From assembly GCA_001942185.1 (NCBI GenBank), contig MKJV01000011.1, positions 62,001 through 126,000 on the forward strand: a stretch of DNA of 64,000 bases, in the 5' to 3' direction. This DNA is from Pseudonocardia sp. CNS-004 (GTDB lineage: Bacteria; Actinomycetota; Actinomycetes; Mycobacteriales; Pseudonocardiaceae). Positions 31,691 through 42,233 of the stretch are shown piece after piece; within the stretch, counting starts at the first letter, position 1, and the number at the start of each line of letters is the position of its first letter. The notes below the pieces were generated by a model that was not told where the DNA came from, did not search any database, and saw only the letters and a list, made by a program, of their open reading frames with translations. The position numbers and the translations under genes are program-made.

Positions 31691-33165
31691 CGTCGGGCCT
31701 GGGGGCGGCGCACGTACTGCCCGTGCGGGTCGCCGACGACGTTGCCGCGGTCGAGCACGTGGTGGCCGCGCACCCAGGTGTCGGTGACGCGCGCGCCCAG
31801 CTCGAAGCCCTCGAACGGCGTGTACTCCTGCGTGGACAGCGAGTCCTGCGCGTGCACCGTCCACGACGAGGAGGTGTCGACGAGGCAGAAGTCGGCGTCG
31901 TAGCCGGGGGCGATGGTGCCCTTGCCGAGCAGGCCGAAGCGCTGCGCGGGGTTCCACGAGGTCAGCCGGGCGATCTGCTGGTTCGTGAGGCCGCGGCGGC
32001 GGCCCTCGCTCACCAGCCCCGGCAGCAGGTACTCGGCACCGCCGAAGCCCGACTTGGCGGCGAAGACGTCCTCGCGCGGGTCGCCGAACTTCATCTCGTC
32101 CTTGCAGCAGGCGTGGTCGGAGACGACCCAGCTCACGTCGCCCGCGAGCACGTGTTCCCAGAGCGCCTCGACGTCCTCGCGGGGGCGGATCGGCGGGTTG
32201 ACCTTGGAGCCGATGCCGTTCGCCGTGTCGACGTCGGCGAGCAGGTGCCCGATCGTCACCTCGCGGCGGAAGTCGACGTGCGGGAACGTCTTCGCCATGA
32301 GCATGGCGGCCTTCATCGCCTTGCGGGACGAGAGGTGCAGCAGGTTGATCGTGGGCAGTCCGGTCTCGTCGGCGAGGAACGACGCGATCGTGACGGCGAG
32401 GCCCTCGGAGTGCGGCGGGCGCGACGCGCTGTAGGCGGCGAGGCCCTCCAGCGTGCCGTCCTGCTCCACCAGCTTCGTGTAGGCGGTCATGATCTCCGCG
32501 GTCTCGCAGTGCAGCGACAGCGAGATGTGCGGCGCGACGTCCGTCAGCTTCTCCCTGGCCTCCTGGATGCCGCGCATGACGAACTCGAAGTGGGCGAGGT
32601 CGTAGCGCTCGTCGTCGGGGATCATGAGGAACGAGCTCTGGTCGGACGAGCGGCCGTGCAGGCCGTGGCTGCCGTAGAACATGAAGATCTTGAACGAGGT
32701 GACGCCGAAGTCCTCGACGATCGCCGGGATCTCGTCGATGTGCTGCTTCGACATCGGGGCGAGGTGGAAGGCGTAGTCGATGTGGGAGCGGCCCTCGCTG
32801 GCGGCAAGGACGTGCGGGAAGAACTCGGAGTAGGCGCCGCCGCGGTTGAGGTAGTACTGCCCGGTGCGCATGTAGGTCAGGCCGGTGGTGACGCCGCCCT
32901 GCGCGCTCGCGCGGCTCTCGGTGGCGGTGTCGTCCGAGAGCGGGTTGTAGATGCCCCAGTGCTGGTGGGCGTCGACGCCGCCGGGGAACGCGAGCAGGCC
33001 GCGGCCGTCGACGACGGTCTCGGCCTCCTCGGCCGGGATGTCCGCCTCGACCCGCACGAACTTCCCGTCGGCGACGGCGATGTCCAGGCGGTCCCCGTCC
33101 GGCGACGCGGCCGCGTCCGGCCGCACGACGGTGACGTTCTTGATCAGGGTCTGGATCTTCTTCAT
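31687..33165 (-). CDS. Dihydropyrimidinase/hydantoinase-like amidohydrolase
   Basis: Intact, 492 residues. Metal ligands are visible: the HxH-type DAHQHWG near residue 67, a lysine for carbamylation in TSFKIFMFYG, SLHCE, NLLHLSS and the Asp of SDHACC. The motif set is that of the D-hydantoinase/dihydropyrimidinase branch of the amidohydrolase superfamily, which hydrolyses cyclic amides and ureides. ATG 33165 follows GGAAGGACC and overlaps the flavoprotein stop. Next to a hydantoin-type racemase it probably opens a five- or six-membered imide or ureide ring. Confidence 0.83.
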   Translation of the reverse strand: MKKIQTLIKNVTVVRPDAAASPDGDRLDIAVADGKFVRVEADIPAEEAETVVDGRGLLAFPGGVDAHQHWGIYNPLSDDTATESRASAQGGVTTGLTYMRTGQYYLNRGGAYSEFFPHVLAASEGRSHIDYAFHLAPMSKQHIDEIPAIVEDFGVTSFKIFMFYGSHGLHGRSSDQSSFLMIPDDERYDLAHFEFVMRGIQEAREKLTDVAPHISLSLHCETAEIMTAYTKLVEQDGTLEGLAAYSASRPPHSEGLAVTIASFLADETGLPTINLLHLSSRKAMKAAMLMAKTFPHVDFRREVTIGHLLADVDTANGIGSKVNPPIRPREDVEALWEHVLAGDVSWVVSDHACCKDEMKFGDPREDVFAAKSGFGGAEYLLPGLVSEGRRRGLTNQQIARLTSWNPAQRFGLLGKGTIAPGYDADFCLVDTSSSWTVHAQDSLSTQEYTPFEGFELGARVTDTWVRGHHVLDRGNVVGDPHGQYVRRPQARR

Positions 33166-34537
33166 CGGGGTCCTTCCGTCGAGACGACGTGGTCGGCGGC
33201 CAGGAACGCCAGGCCCAGCGCCGGGAGGAGGCCGTTGCCGGCCAGGTAGCCGGACGCCCCGTGGCCGGAGATGCCGGCCGCCGCGCCACCGGAGGCGTAC
33301 AGGCCGGGGATCGGGTTCCCGTCCGGCCGGAGCACGCGGGCCGACCCGTCGACGACGAGCCCGCCCTGGGTGTGGAAGAGCGCCGGGACGACGCGGACCG
33401 CCGCGTAGGGCGGTTCGAGGGGTGCCTCGAAGTCGGTGCGGCCGAAGCGGTCGGTCCCGGCGCCGCGGGCGAGCGCCGCGGTGGCGGCGACCTCGGCGGC
33501 GACCTCGGTCGCGGGGAGCCCGGTTGCGGTGGCGAGGCCCTCGGCGTCGTCGGCCCAGACGAGCCCGCCGGACTCGACGGTCTGGCGGAAGTCGGTGAAC
33601 GGCAGGCACGCGTCGTGTACGCGCCGGTCGAACACCAGCCAGCCGGTGGCGTCGGGCCGCGTCGCCAGCACGGCGGCGTACTCGGAGTAGCCGGTGGTCT
33701 CGTCGCCGAAGCGGCGGCCGGTCAGGTCGAGCATGTAGCCGCCGTGCATGACGGTGGCCCAGCCGACGAGCGTGGCCGACTTCTGCGCGAGCGCCGCGTG
33801 GCCCTGGTACGAGTCGAGGAACGCGGTGTCGGCGCCGAGCGCCGACCCGATGCGCAGCGCGTCGCCGCGGGAGGTCTCGCTGCCGTGGTAGACGGCGTCG
33901 GCGATCTCCGGGCAGTGCCGCGCGACGAGGCCGGGGTCGGCGCCGTACCCGTTCGTCGCCAGCAGCACGGCCGGGGTGTCGATCTCTTCGCGGGCGCGTC
34001 GGGCGTCTCGACCACGGCGGCGCGCACCGCGCCCGCGCCGTCCACCAGGACGTCCACCAGCCGGGCGGGCGCCATGAGGTCGATCCTCGGAGAGGCGGCC
34101 ACCGCGGCGGCGAGGTGGTCGAGCAGCACGGTGCCGTGGCGGCCCTCCACCGTGTGGCAGCGGTCGGCCGAGTGGCCGGGGTAGTGGAACTCGGTGACCA
34201 GGGAGAGCGCGAGGCCGGTGTCGTCGGCGAGCCACTCGACCAGGCGCGGGCTGACCTCCGCGAGGGCACGCGCGAGCCGTTCGTCCCCGGCGCCCTTCGT
34301 CTTGCGCCGCACGTCCTCGACGAACAGGTCGGGGGAATCCGCGATGCCGGCTTCGCGCTGCCAGCGGGTGCCGATCCCGAGGATCATCGCCGTGGACATC
34401 GAGGTGTTGTTGCCGCGCCGGTAGTGCGTGCTGGCCTCGACGACCAGCACGTCCAGGCCCTGCTGCGCGGCCCGCAGCGCGGCGACGAGCCCGCCGCCCG
34501 CGCCCGCGACGACCAGGTCCGGTCCGGTGTCGGTCAT
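33162..34537 (-). CDS. FAD-dependent oxidoreductase, fumarate-reductase/KSTD-type flavoprotein (one apparent frameshift)
   Basis: The FAD-binding start LVVAGAGGGLVAALRAAQQG and the mid-chain YRRGNNTSMSTA are typical of the FAD_binding_2 group, which saturates or desaturates C=C bonds beside a carboxylate or carbonyl. The second half (LLATNGYGADPGLV, then the C-terminal SGGAAAGISGHGASGYLAGN FAD motif) follows a one-base loss near 33990. About 460 residues. ATG overlaps the racemase stop. It may reduce or oxidise the ring before or after hydrolysis. Confidence 0.8.
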
Positions 34538-35154
34538 GCTCCGGCCGCCAGCACGCGCAGCGCGAGCGCCGTCGGGTCGACGACCGGCAGGCCGGGCCGG
34601 GCCGGCACCTCCACGGCCGAGCAGCCGTTGATGACGGCCGCCGCCCCGTCCGCCTCCAGCGTGGCGAGCGCGCCGCCGACGGCCTCGTTCCAGCGTTGCG
34701 CGTCGGCGATCGCGTGCACGTCGAGGTCGAGCACCCGGACCCCGGTGAACGAGCCGCCCCAGCCGTACTCGGCGACCTTCGCGGCCAGCTCGTCGGCGAT
34801 GGCCTTGTTGCGGGCCACCGCGCCCGTGCGGCGGCCGGTGAGCACCTGCCAGCCCAGCGAGAGGCGCAGGATGCCGACGACCGGCAGCTCGCCCTGCAGT
34901 TGCCCGACCCCCGGGTCGAGGACGCAGTCGGGCAGCAGCGCGTCGTATCCCGGGGGAGCGGCCCGCAGCGCGGCGACGACGCGCCGCTCGGACTCGCGGA
35001 CCTCGTCGGCGGTGTCCAGGGCGCGCGGCGCGTCCGGTCCGATGTCGTGCAGCGCGACGGTCAGACCCGGCGGGCACAGCGCGTCGTAGCGCTCCTGGCG
35101 GCGGGCCAGCTCGTCGGTGTCGACGTGGATCGGTGTCACGGCGTGGATGCGCAC
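34534..35154 (-). CDS. Aspartate/glutamate/hydantoin racemase family protein
   Basis: Intact, 206 residues. The two catalytic cysteines of the family are in LLPDCVLDPG and AVINGCSAVE. GTG 35154 follows GGGAGG at good spacing. The family includes hydantoin racemases that equilibrate 5-substituted hydantoins and Asp/Glu racemases. Its position between an MmgE/PrpD gene and a flavoprotein plus hydantoinase-like enzyme favours a cyclic ureide or amino-acid substrate. Confidence 0.8.
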   Translation of the reverse strand: MRIHAVTPIHVDTDELARRQERYDALCPPGLTVALHDIGPDAPRALDTADEVRESERRVVAALRAAPPGYDALLPDCVLDPGVGQLQGELPVVGILRLSLGWQVLTGRRTGAVARNKAIADELAAKVAEYGWGGSFTGVRVLDLDVHAIADAQRWNEAVGGALATLEADGAAAVINGCSAVEVPARPGLPVVDPTALALRVLAAGA

Positions 35155-35192
35155 GCGACCTCCCTGCAGGTAGACGGGGCAGGTGGACGGGG

Positions 35193-36518
35193 TCACAGGT
35201 CGGCGAGCCTCCCGAGCGGCACCGAGACGTCGTGGGCGGCGGGGATCGCGGCGCTCAGCCGGGCGATCTCCGCCGCCGTGTCGGGGCCGAGGAGCGCCGC
35301 GAGCAGGTCCTGCAGGGCGGCGACGTCCATCGGGTGGTGGGCGCTGTCGCCCACCGGGTTCGGCACCTCGCGCGTGACCTCGCCGGACGGGCCGCGGACG
35401 GTCACGCGCGCGGCGCGCTCGTCGGGGAGCCGGGCGGTGAGGTCGGCCGCCTCGCGGACGACCACCCGGGCCGCGAGCGCCTCGACGCGGGGGTCGCGCA
35501 GGGCCTCGCCGCTGGACACGGCCGGGCGGAGGTGCCCGTGCACGAGTGCGGCCGCGACGACGAACGGGGTGGAGAACAGGGCACCCAGGCGCGAGTCCCA
35601 CGTGGTGCGGGTGAGGCCGGCCGCGAGCGCGTGCGTCTCGACGACGACCTCGTCGATCCCGTCCAGGGGGATCTCGGGGCGCAGCGCGAGCACGACGTCG
35701 GCGGCGGGATGGGTGAACGAGCAGGCCGCGTGCCGCTTGAAGTAGCCCAGCTCGACGTCCCAGCGCTCACCGAGCGCCTCCGTGATCGCGTCGGGGTCGA
35801 AGCCGCCGAGCAGCTCGCCCAGCGCGATCGCCGCGGTGCCGGTGTTGCGGGCGACGCCGGCCTGCGCCATCCGCGCGGCGGCGAGGCCGGAGAGGTTGGA
35901 GGCGGCCATCCAGGCGTCGCGGACGGGGTTGCCGTCCAGGGCGCTACCGAAGTGGCCGGCGACCGGCAGGCCGGCCCCGGTGTCGATCGCCGCCGCGACC
36001 CCGTCGCGTCGAGCCCGAGCAGCCGGGCGCACCCGGCCGCCGCCCCGGCCACGCCCCACGAGCCGTGCGGGTGGCGCCGGTCCGCAGGCTGGTGGCGCGC
36101 CCGAACCGGCTCGCCACCTCGTACGCCGCGAGGAGCGCGGCCATCGTGTCCGGGCCGGACGCGCGCTGCTCGGCGGCCAGCGCCAGCACGGCGGGGAACG
36201 CGTGTGCCGCGGGGTGGCCCTTCGCGTACTTGTTGCCCTCGTCCAGCTCCAGCCGCACGAGCGCGGCCGCGTTCAGCCACGCCGACGCTTCGACGGTGGT
36301 GGTGCGCCCGGCCCCCGCAGGGGAGCGGGACCCGGCGCCGGGCGCCACGCGTCCACCAGCAGCGCCTGCTCGGGTTCGCGCGCCCCGGCGAGCGCCACAC
36401 CCAGCGTGTCGAGCAGGACCAGCGCGAGCCGGTCGCGCACCCGCTGCGGGACGTCGTCCCAGCGCAGCGTGGACACCCACGCCCCGGCTTGCGCCGTCGC
36501 CTTCTGCGCTGCGTCCAT
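35193..36518 (-). CDS. MmgE/PrpD family protein A (three apparent frameshifts)
   Basis: About 440 residues assembled from four reading frames. The N-terminal VLLDTLGVALAGAREPEQAL continues with LVRLELDEGNKYAKGHPAAH, the helical SWGVAGAAAGCARLLGLDAT, then YFKRHAACSFTHPAADVVLA and VVVETHALAAGLTR. Single-base losses near 36310, 36080 and 36005 fit. This family contains 2-methylcitrate dehydratase, cis-aconitate decarboxylase and iminodisuccinate epimerase, all acting at CH next to carboxylates. ATG overlaps the livF stop (TGATG). Specificity unknown. Confidence 0.78.
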
Positions 36519-37204
36519 CAGATCCCCAGGTACGCCGCGCGCACGCGGTCGTCGCGGGCCAGCTCGCGCCCGTGCCGTTGAGCACGATACTGCCGCTCTC
36601 CAGCACGTACGCGCGGTCGGCGAGGTCGAGGGCGTGCTTGGCGTTCTGCTCCACGAGCAGCACGGCGACGCCCCGCTCGCGGATCAGCTGCACCGCGTCG
36701 AGGACGGCCCAGGTGAGCTTCGGCGAGAGCCCGGTGGACGGCTCGTCGAGCATCAGCAGCTTCGGGCGGGCCATCAGCGCCCGGCCGATCGCGAGCATCT
36801 GCTGCTGGCCGCCCGACAGCGTCTCGGCGGCCTGGCCGCGGCGCTCGTCGAGGATCGGGAACAGAGCGAACACCTCGGCGAGGTCGTCGTCGAGCGAGTG
36901 CCCGCCCTGCGTCCAGCCGCCCATGCGCAGGTTCTCCAGCACGGTGAGCGGGCCGAAGAGTGCCCGGCCCTCCGGCACGTGCACGAGCCCGCGCCGGACC
37001 AGCTCACTCGGCCGCAGCCCGACCGCCGGCTCACCGCGGAACGTGACGGTGCCGCTGGTCGGCGTCAGCATCCCGGAGATCGTCTTGAGGGTCGTGGTCT
37101 TGCCCGCCCCGTTACCGCCGACGACGGCGACGATCTCGCCCTCACCGACCGTCAGGCCGATCTCGTGCAGGATCTGCAGGTGGTGGTAGCCGGCCGACAG
37201 GCCC

Positions 37205-37218
<14 letters not shown>
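36518..37218 (-). CDS. livF: Branched-chain-type ABC importer ATPase LivF (one apparent frameshift)
   Basis: The P-loop GGNGAGKTTT lies near residues 33-42, the signature is ETLSGGQQQMLAIGRAL and the Walker B is LLMLDEPSTGLSP. It is a LivF-type ATPase with about 234 residues. One base missing near 36570 restores the ending ELARDDRVRAAYLGI. It energises uptake with LivG through LivH/LivM. It overlaps livG by 14 bases. Confidence 0.88.
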
Positions 37219-37932
<714 letters not shown>

Positions 37933-37936
<4 letters not shown>

Positions 37937-38974
37937 CGCCGGGACCACCGATCACGCAGCGCCCCGTAGATGCCCTTCGGCAGGAGCAGGATGATCACGA
38001 TCAGCAGCAGCCCGTAGAGGATCACGTCGAGGCCGCCGCGGCCCTGCAGGAAGTCCAGGAACGGCGGCGGGTTGCGCAGGACCGTCGCGGTGACGTCGGA
38101 CAGCGGCCCGAGCACGGCCGCCCCGATCACCGGGCCCCAGATCGTGGCGACGCCCCCGATGACGGCGGGCAGGATCGCCTGGATGGACTGGCTGGAGCCG
38201 AAGGCGAGGTCCGGGTCGACGAACAGGTAGTACTGCACGTAGAACGCGCCCGCCACGGAGCTGATCGCGCCGGCGAGCGCCATCGTCATGAGCTTGTAGC
38301 GCATCACGGGGATACCGACGCTCGCGGCGGCCTCCTCGTCGTCGCGCGCGGCCATCGTGAACTGGCCGGCCCGCGAGCGCAGGAACAGGATGCTGACGAC
38401 GAGCGCGGCGACGGTGAGCGCGAGGGCGATCCAGAAGTAGTTGGGCGAGCCCGGCTCGAACTGCAGGTACCACCAGGAGTTCTCGGGCAGTAGGGCACGT
38501 GGTAGCCCTCGGCGCGGTTCACGAGGTCGCTGTTGGTGGCCCACAGGCGCAGCATCTCGGCGAACGCGAACGTCGCGAGCGCGAAGTAGGCGCCGCGCAG
38601 CTTGTAGCGCAGGGCGAGGAACCCGACGACCACCGCGAACCCGGCGGCCACGACCATGCCGGCCGCCATCCCGATCCACGGCGAGACGTCGCGCTCGACG
38701 AGCAGCCACGCCGTGGTGTACGCGCCGAGCCCGAAGTAGGCGGCGTGGCCGAAGCTGAACATGCCGCCGAAGCCGCTCATGATGTTCCAGCCGATGGACA
38801 GCAGCGCGAAGATCAGCACGCGGACGACGACGGCCTCCTGCGCGCCGGGCAGCACGAACGGCAGCGGCGCGAGCAGCACCGCCAGCACGGCGACGACCGC
38901 GAGGTGCCGGTTCCACGGCTGGCGGGGGGCTCGGCCGGGCGGGCCGGCTCCGTGGACTGCGTCACGGCCGTCAT
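37933..38974 (-). CDS. livM: Branched-chain-type ABC permease LivM (two apparent frameshifts)
   Basis: The polytopic permease has ALLSIGWNIMSGFGGMFSFG near residue 80 and the family's EAA-like loop DDEEAAASVGIPVMRYKL. Reading passes through three frames with one-base losses near 38930 and 38490. About 348 residues, normal for LivM. ATG 38974 overlaps the livH stop. With LivH it forms the channel for a small carboxylated solute. Confidence 0.85.
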
Positions 38975-39974
38975 CCGGACCTCCCGAACAGGCCCTGCGG
39001 CGCAGGAAGAGCACGAGCACGAACACGATGAAGACCGACAGCAGCGGGCTCTGCCCCGGCAGGAGCAGCCCGCCGACCTGCTCGGCGAGACCGATGACCA
39101 GGCCGCTGAGCAGGGCGCCGACGACGTTGCCCATGCCGCCGAGCACGACCACCACGAACGCGATGATGTTGAACTGGGCGCCGGTGGTGGGCTCGATCGT
39201 CACGAGCGGGGCGACGAGCGCGCCCGCCGCGCCGGCACACGCGGTGCCGATCGCGAACGTGAGCATGTGGATCCGGCGCGTGTCGATCCCGACGAGCTCG
39301 GCACCGGCGTGGTTGGCCGCGACCGCCCGGATCGCCGTGCCCAGCCGCGTGCGCTGCAGCAGCAGGAACAGCAGCCCGGCCAGCACGATCGCCCCGCCGA
39401 ACGCGAGGACGCGGGAGAGGTCCGCGACGGCGCCCAGGATCGGCACACCGCGGTCGCCGGGCAGGGCGACCGAGCGCGGGTCGGCGCCGAAGAACAGCAG
39501 GAGGGCGTTCTCGATGATCATCGCGAGGCCCAGGGTGATCAACAGCTGGTTCTCCAGCGGCCGGCCCATCGCTCCCGCGAGGATGCCGCGCTGCACGAGC
39601 GCCCCCAGCACGAACATCACGACAGTGCAGATCCCGAGCGCGAGGTAGGGGTGCATGCCGGTCGACGCGACGAGCCAGTACGTGGCGAACAGGGCCAGCG
39701 CGAGGAATGACCCGTGCGCGAAGTTGACGATGTCGAGCACCCCGAAGATCAGGGTCAGGCCCATCGCGACGAGCCCGTACACCCCCCCGACGAGGATCCC
39801 GGTGACCACGGCCTGGGAGACGACGATGCCGCTGCCCGACTGCACGTAGGCCAGCGCGACGGCCACGACGATCACGCCGAGCACCGCCGCCACCCGCCCC
39901 CAGGGGATCGGGGGGCGGCGGGCCGGGGCGCGTGCCGCCCCGGCCTCCACCTGCTGCTCCGGGGCCGACGTCAT
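38971..39974 (-). CDS. livH: Branched-chain-type ABC permease LivH (one apparent frameshift)
   Basis: Eight or so membrane helices are present, with the conserved GVYGLVAMGLTLIFGVLDIV and the loop AVAANHAGAELVGIDTRRIH. The tail LFLRRRGLFGRSG is reached after one missing base near 39000. About 334 residues. The N-terminal extension (PEQQVEAGAARAPARRPP) is cytoplasmic and not conserved. ATG 39974 overlaps the binding-protein stop. Confidence 0.87.
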
Positions 39975-41233
39975 CGCGCGGCGGGTGCCGGCTGGGCGGG
40001 GTAGACCGGGGCCGCCTCGGCGAACGAGTCGGGGTGGACCTGGCGGATGGTGCCGTCCTGCACCTGCATCAGGATCGGGATGGCGTTGCGGTTCTCGCCC
40101 TTCTCGTCGAACGCGATCGGGCCGTTGCTGGCGAGCAGCGTGTCGACCTCGCCGCTCGCGATCGCGTCCCGCACGGCCGTGGGATCGGCCGATGCGGCGG
40201 TCTGCAGCGCCTGGGCGATCACGCGCACCGCGTCGTAGGAGAGCACGGCACCCGTGCGGATCGTGTCGCCGTAGCGCTCCGTGTAGAGCTTCGCGAGCTC
40301 CTGCATCTCCGGCTTGGTCATGTCGGAGTGGTAGTTCGAGTCGAAGAAGCCCTCGCCCGCCGCGCCGACCTCGGCCGGGAACTGCGCCAGGTCGAACGCG
40401 CCGTTGGCCACGCCGTACACGGCGTCGACGCCCGGCTGCACGGTCTGCACGGCCTGGGCCGCGAGCACGCCGTCGCGGTAGTAGCCCGCCACCACCAGCA
40501 CGTCCACGCCGGCCGCCTTGACCTGCGTCATCTGCGTGGTGAGGTCGGGGACGCTCGCGGCGTCGTAGGCGATGGCCGGCCCGACCGTCATGCCGAGCTC
40601 CTGGGCCTCCGCGGTGAACGAGTCGCGGATGGCACTGCCGAACGGGCCCTGCTCGTGCAGGATCGCGACGGTCTTGGCCGGTGCTCCCGCGGCCGTGGAG
40701 ACCTCGGTGAGGTAGTTGGCCGCCTGCGTGCCGAGCACGGTGGAGCTGGGCTGCACGCGGAAGGAGTACTTGTAGCCCTGCTCGAGGATCGAGTCGGCGC
40801 TGGAGACGTCGATGACCAGCGGCACCTTGTTCCGCTCGGCCACCGCCGAGACGTTCGCGGTGACCGCGCTCTGGTACGCGCCGACCAGGCCGATCGCGCC
40901 CTCCTGCACGAGCCGCTGCGCCTCGCTCTGGCCGACCTCGGGCTTGCCCTGGGTATCGGCGCTCAACAGCTCGAGCTTCGCCCCGCCCAGCGCCGCGATG
41001 CCGCCCGCGTTGTTGATCGCCTCGACGGCGAGCTTGGCGCCGTTGTCCATCTGCTGCCCGTCGGCGGCCGCGGCGCCGCTGAGCGCGTGCAGTGAGCCGA
41101 TCTTGATCGTGCCCTCCGGGCTCACCCCGCCCTCGCCCGCGCCGCCCGCCGCGCCGGACGGTGCCGACCCGCCGCAGGCCGCGAGGCCGAAGGAGAGGGC
41201 GCACGCCACGGCGGCGATCCAGGTCTTCCTCAT
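39971..41233 (-). CDS. Branched-chain-type ABC importer substrate-binding lipoprotein
   Basis: Intact, 420 residues. A lipobox LAAC at 17-20 follows a short hydrophobic signal, so it is tethered outside the membrane. The periplasmic-binding type I fold is clear: IKIGSLHALSGAAAADGQQM, then NKVPLVIDVSSADS, and AILHEQGPFGSAIRD in the second lobe. ATG 41233 follows GGAGC. It heads the leftward operon, so its ligand is probably the substrate of the enzymes downstream. Confidence 0.9.
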   Translation of the reverse strand: MRKTWIAAVACALSFGLAACGGSAPSGAAGGAGEGGVSPEGTIKIGSLHALSGAAAADGQQMDNGAKLAVEAINNAGGIAALGGAKLELLSADTQGKPEVGQSEAQRLVQEGAIGLVGAYQSAVTANVSAVAERNKVPLVIDVSSADSILEQGYKYSFRVQPSSTVLGTQAANYLTEVSTAAGAPAKTVAILHEQGPFGSAIRDSFTAEAQELGMTVGPAIAYDAASVPDLTTQMTQVKAAGVDVLVVAGYYRDGVLAAQAVQTVQPGVDAVYGVANGAFDLAQFPAEVGAAGEGFFDSNYHSDMTKPEMQELAKLYTERYGDTIRTGAVLSYDAVRVIAQALQTAASADPTAVRDAIASGEVDTLLASNGPIAFDEKGENRNAIPILMQVQDGTIRQVHPDSFAEAAPVYPAQPAPAAR

Positions 41234-41258
41234 TTGTGCTCCTGCCCGCTCGGGCTCT

Positions 41259-41275
41259 GTTCCGGTTACCGGAAC
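41259..41275. promoter_or_regulatory. Perfect palindrome, probable IclR operator before the ABC/catabolic operon
   Basis: GTTCCGGT-T-ACCGGAAC is exact over 17 bases. It lies 26 bases before the binding-protein start, between that gene and the divergent IclR gene. A possible -35 (TTGACC, minus strand, 41320-41315) would place it just downstream of the transcription start, where a bound repressor blocks elongation. The half-site GTTCC/GGAAC recurs in front of the IclR gene. Confidence 0.6.
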
Positions 41276-41371
41276 GCTGGTTGTCGAGGATGCTGCACCG
41301 CGACCGGGGGCCAGGGTCAAGGGTTGAGCCTGTTACAAAGGGATATCCAGCTCACCTGACTGGCTGAGGCC

Positions 41372-41419
41372 TTGACGGATCGCGTTCCGCTATTCGACTA
41401 TCGTTCCGCTCGTAGGAAC
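41372..41419 (+). promoter_or_regulatory. Promoter and half-sites of the rightward (IclR-led) operon
   Basis: TTGACG (41372-41377) is a good -35; GACTAT at 41396-41401, 18 bases on, is a weak -10. CGTTCCGCT occurs twice (41383 and 41402, 19 bases apart), and GTTCC-N7-GGAAC (41403-41407, 41415-41419) forms an inverted pair. The GTTCC core is the same as in the palindrome at 41259, so one regulator, presumably the IclR protein, could control both directions. Confidence 0.5.
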
Positions 41420-41435
41420 ATGGGAAGGCGGGGCG

Positions 41436-42233
41436 TTGGCGGACATCAACGGCACGGAGGCGGCGGCCCGGGTCGCCGACGTCCTGCTCCTGTTCACCGA
41501 CGGCCCGGCGTCGCTGGGTGTGTCGGCGATCGCGCGTCAGCTGGGGCTGTCGAAGGCGGTGGTGCACCGCATCCTCCGGACGCTGACCGACCGGGGCCTC
41601 CTGGTCGCCGACCCGGTGTCGCGCGGCTACCGGCTCGGCCCCGCGGCGGCCGCGCTCGGTGCGAGGGCCCTGCGCGAGTCGACGCTGCGTGGCGCCGCGA
41701 TGCCGGTGCTGCGCGAGCTGCAGCGCGCCACCGACGAGACCACCACGATCTCGGCCCGCGTCCCCGGCGGCCGGGTGTACCTCGACCAGGTCGAGAGCGC
41801 CCAGGAGATCAAGATGACGGTCGAGGTCGGCCGCCGCTTCCCGCTGCACGCGGCCAGCTCGAGCACCTGCATCCTCGCGTTCCTCCCGCCGTACGAGCGG
41901 GAGGCCGTCCTCACCGGCGAGCTCGCGGCGATGACCGGCCGCACCGTCACCGATGTCGAGGCGCTGCGCGCCCGACTCGCGGAGGTCCGTGAGGTCGGCT
42001 ACGCCCACTCGGTGGGGGAGCGCCAGAGCGGCGCGGCGTCCGTGGCCGCGCCCGTGTTCGCGTTCGACGGCACGGTCGTCGGCGCGATCTCGGTGTGCGG
42101 CCCGGCCGACCGGGTCGACGACGCCGCGCGCGCCCGGTTCGTGCCGCTGCTCGCCGAGGCCGCCGACCGCGTCTCCCGCGCGCTGGGCTGGCAGGGCGGG
42201 CTCCCCGGCCGGACCGGACAGGAGTCGGCATGA
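41436..42233 (+). CDS. IclR-family transcriptional regulator
   Basis: Intact, 265 residues from TTG 41436 after GGGAAGGCGGGG. The winged helix is SAIARQLGLSKAVVHRILRT (about 29-48). The IclR effector domain follows with AASSSTCILAFLPPYER and SGAASVAAPVFAFDGTVVGA. It begins the rightward operon and faces the ABC operon, so it is the obvious local regulator and its effector is probably the imported compound or an intermediate. Confidence 0.9.
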   Translation: MADINGTEAAARVADVLLLFTDGPASLGVSAIARQLGLSKAVVHRILRTLTDRGLLVADPVSRGYRLGPAAAALGARALRESTLRGAAMPVLRELQRATDETTTISARVPGGRVYLDQVESAQEIKMTVEVGRRFPLHAASSSTCILAFLPPYEREAVLTGELAAMTGRTVTDVEALRARLAEVREVGYAHSVGERQSGAASVAAPVFAFDGTVVGAISVCGPADRVDDAARARFVPLLAEAADRVSRALGWQGGLPGRTGQESA

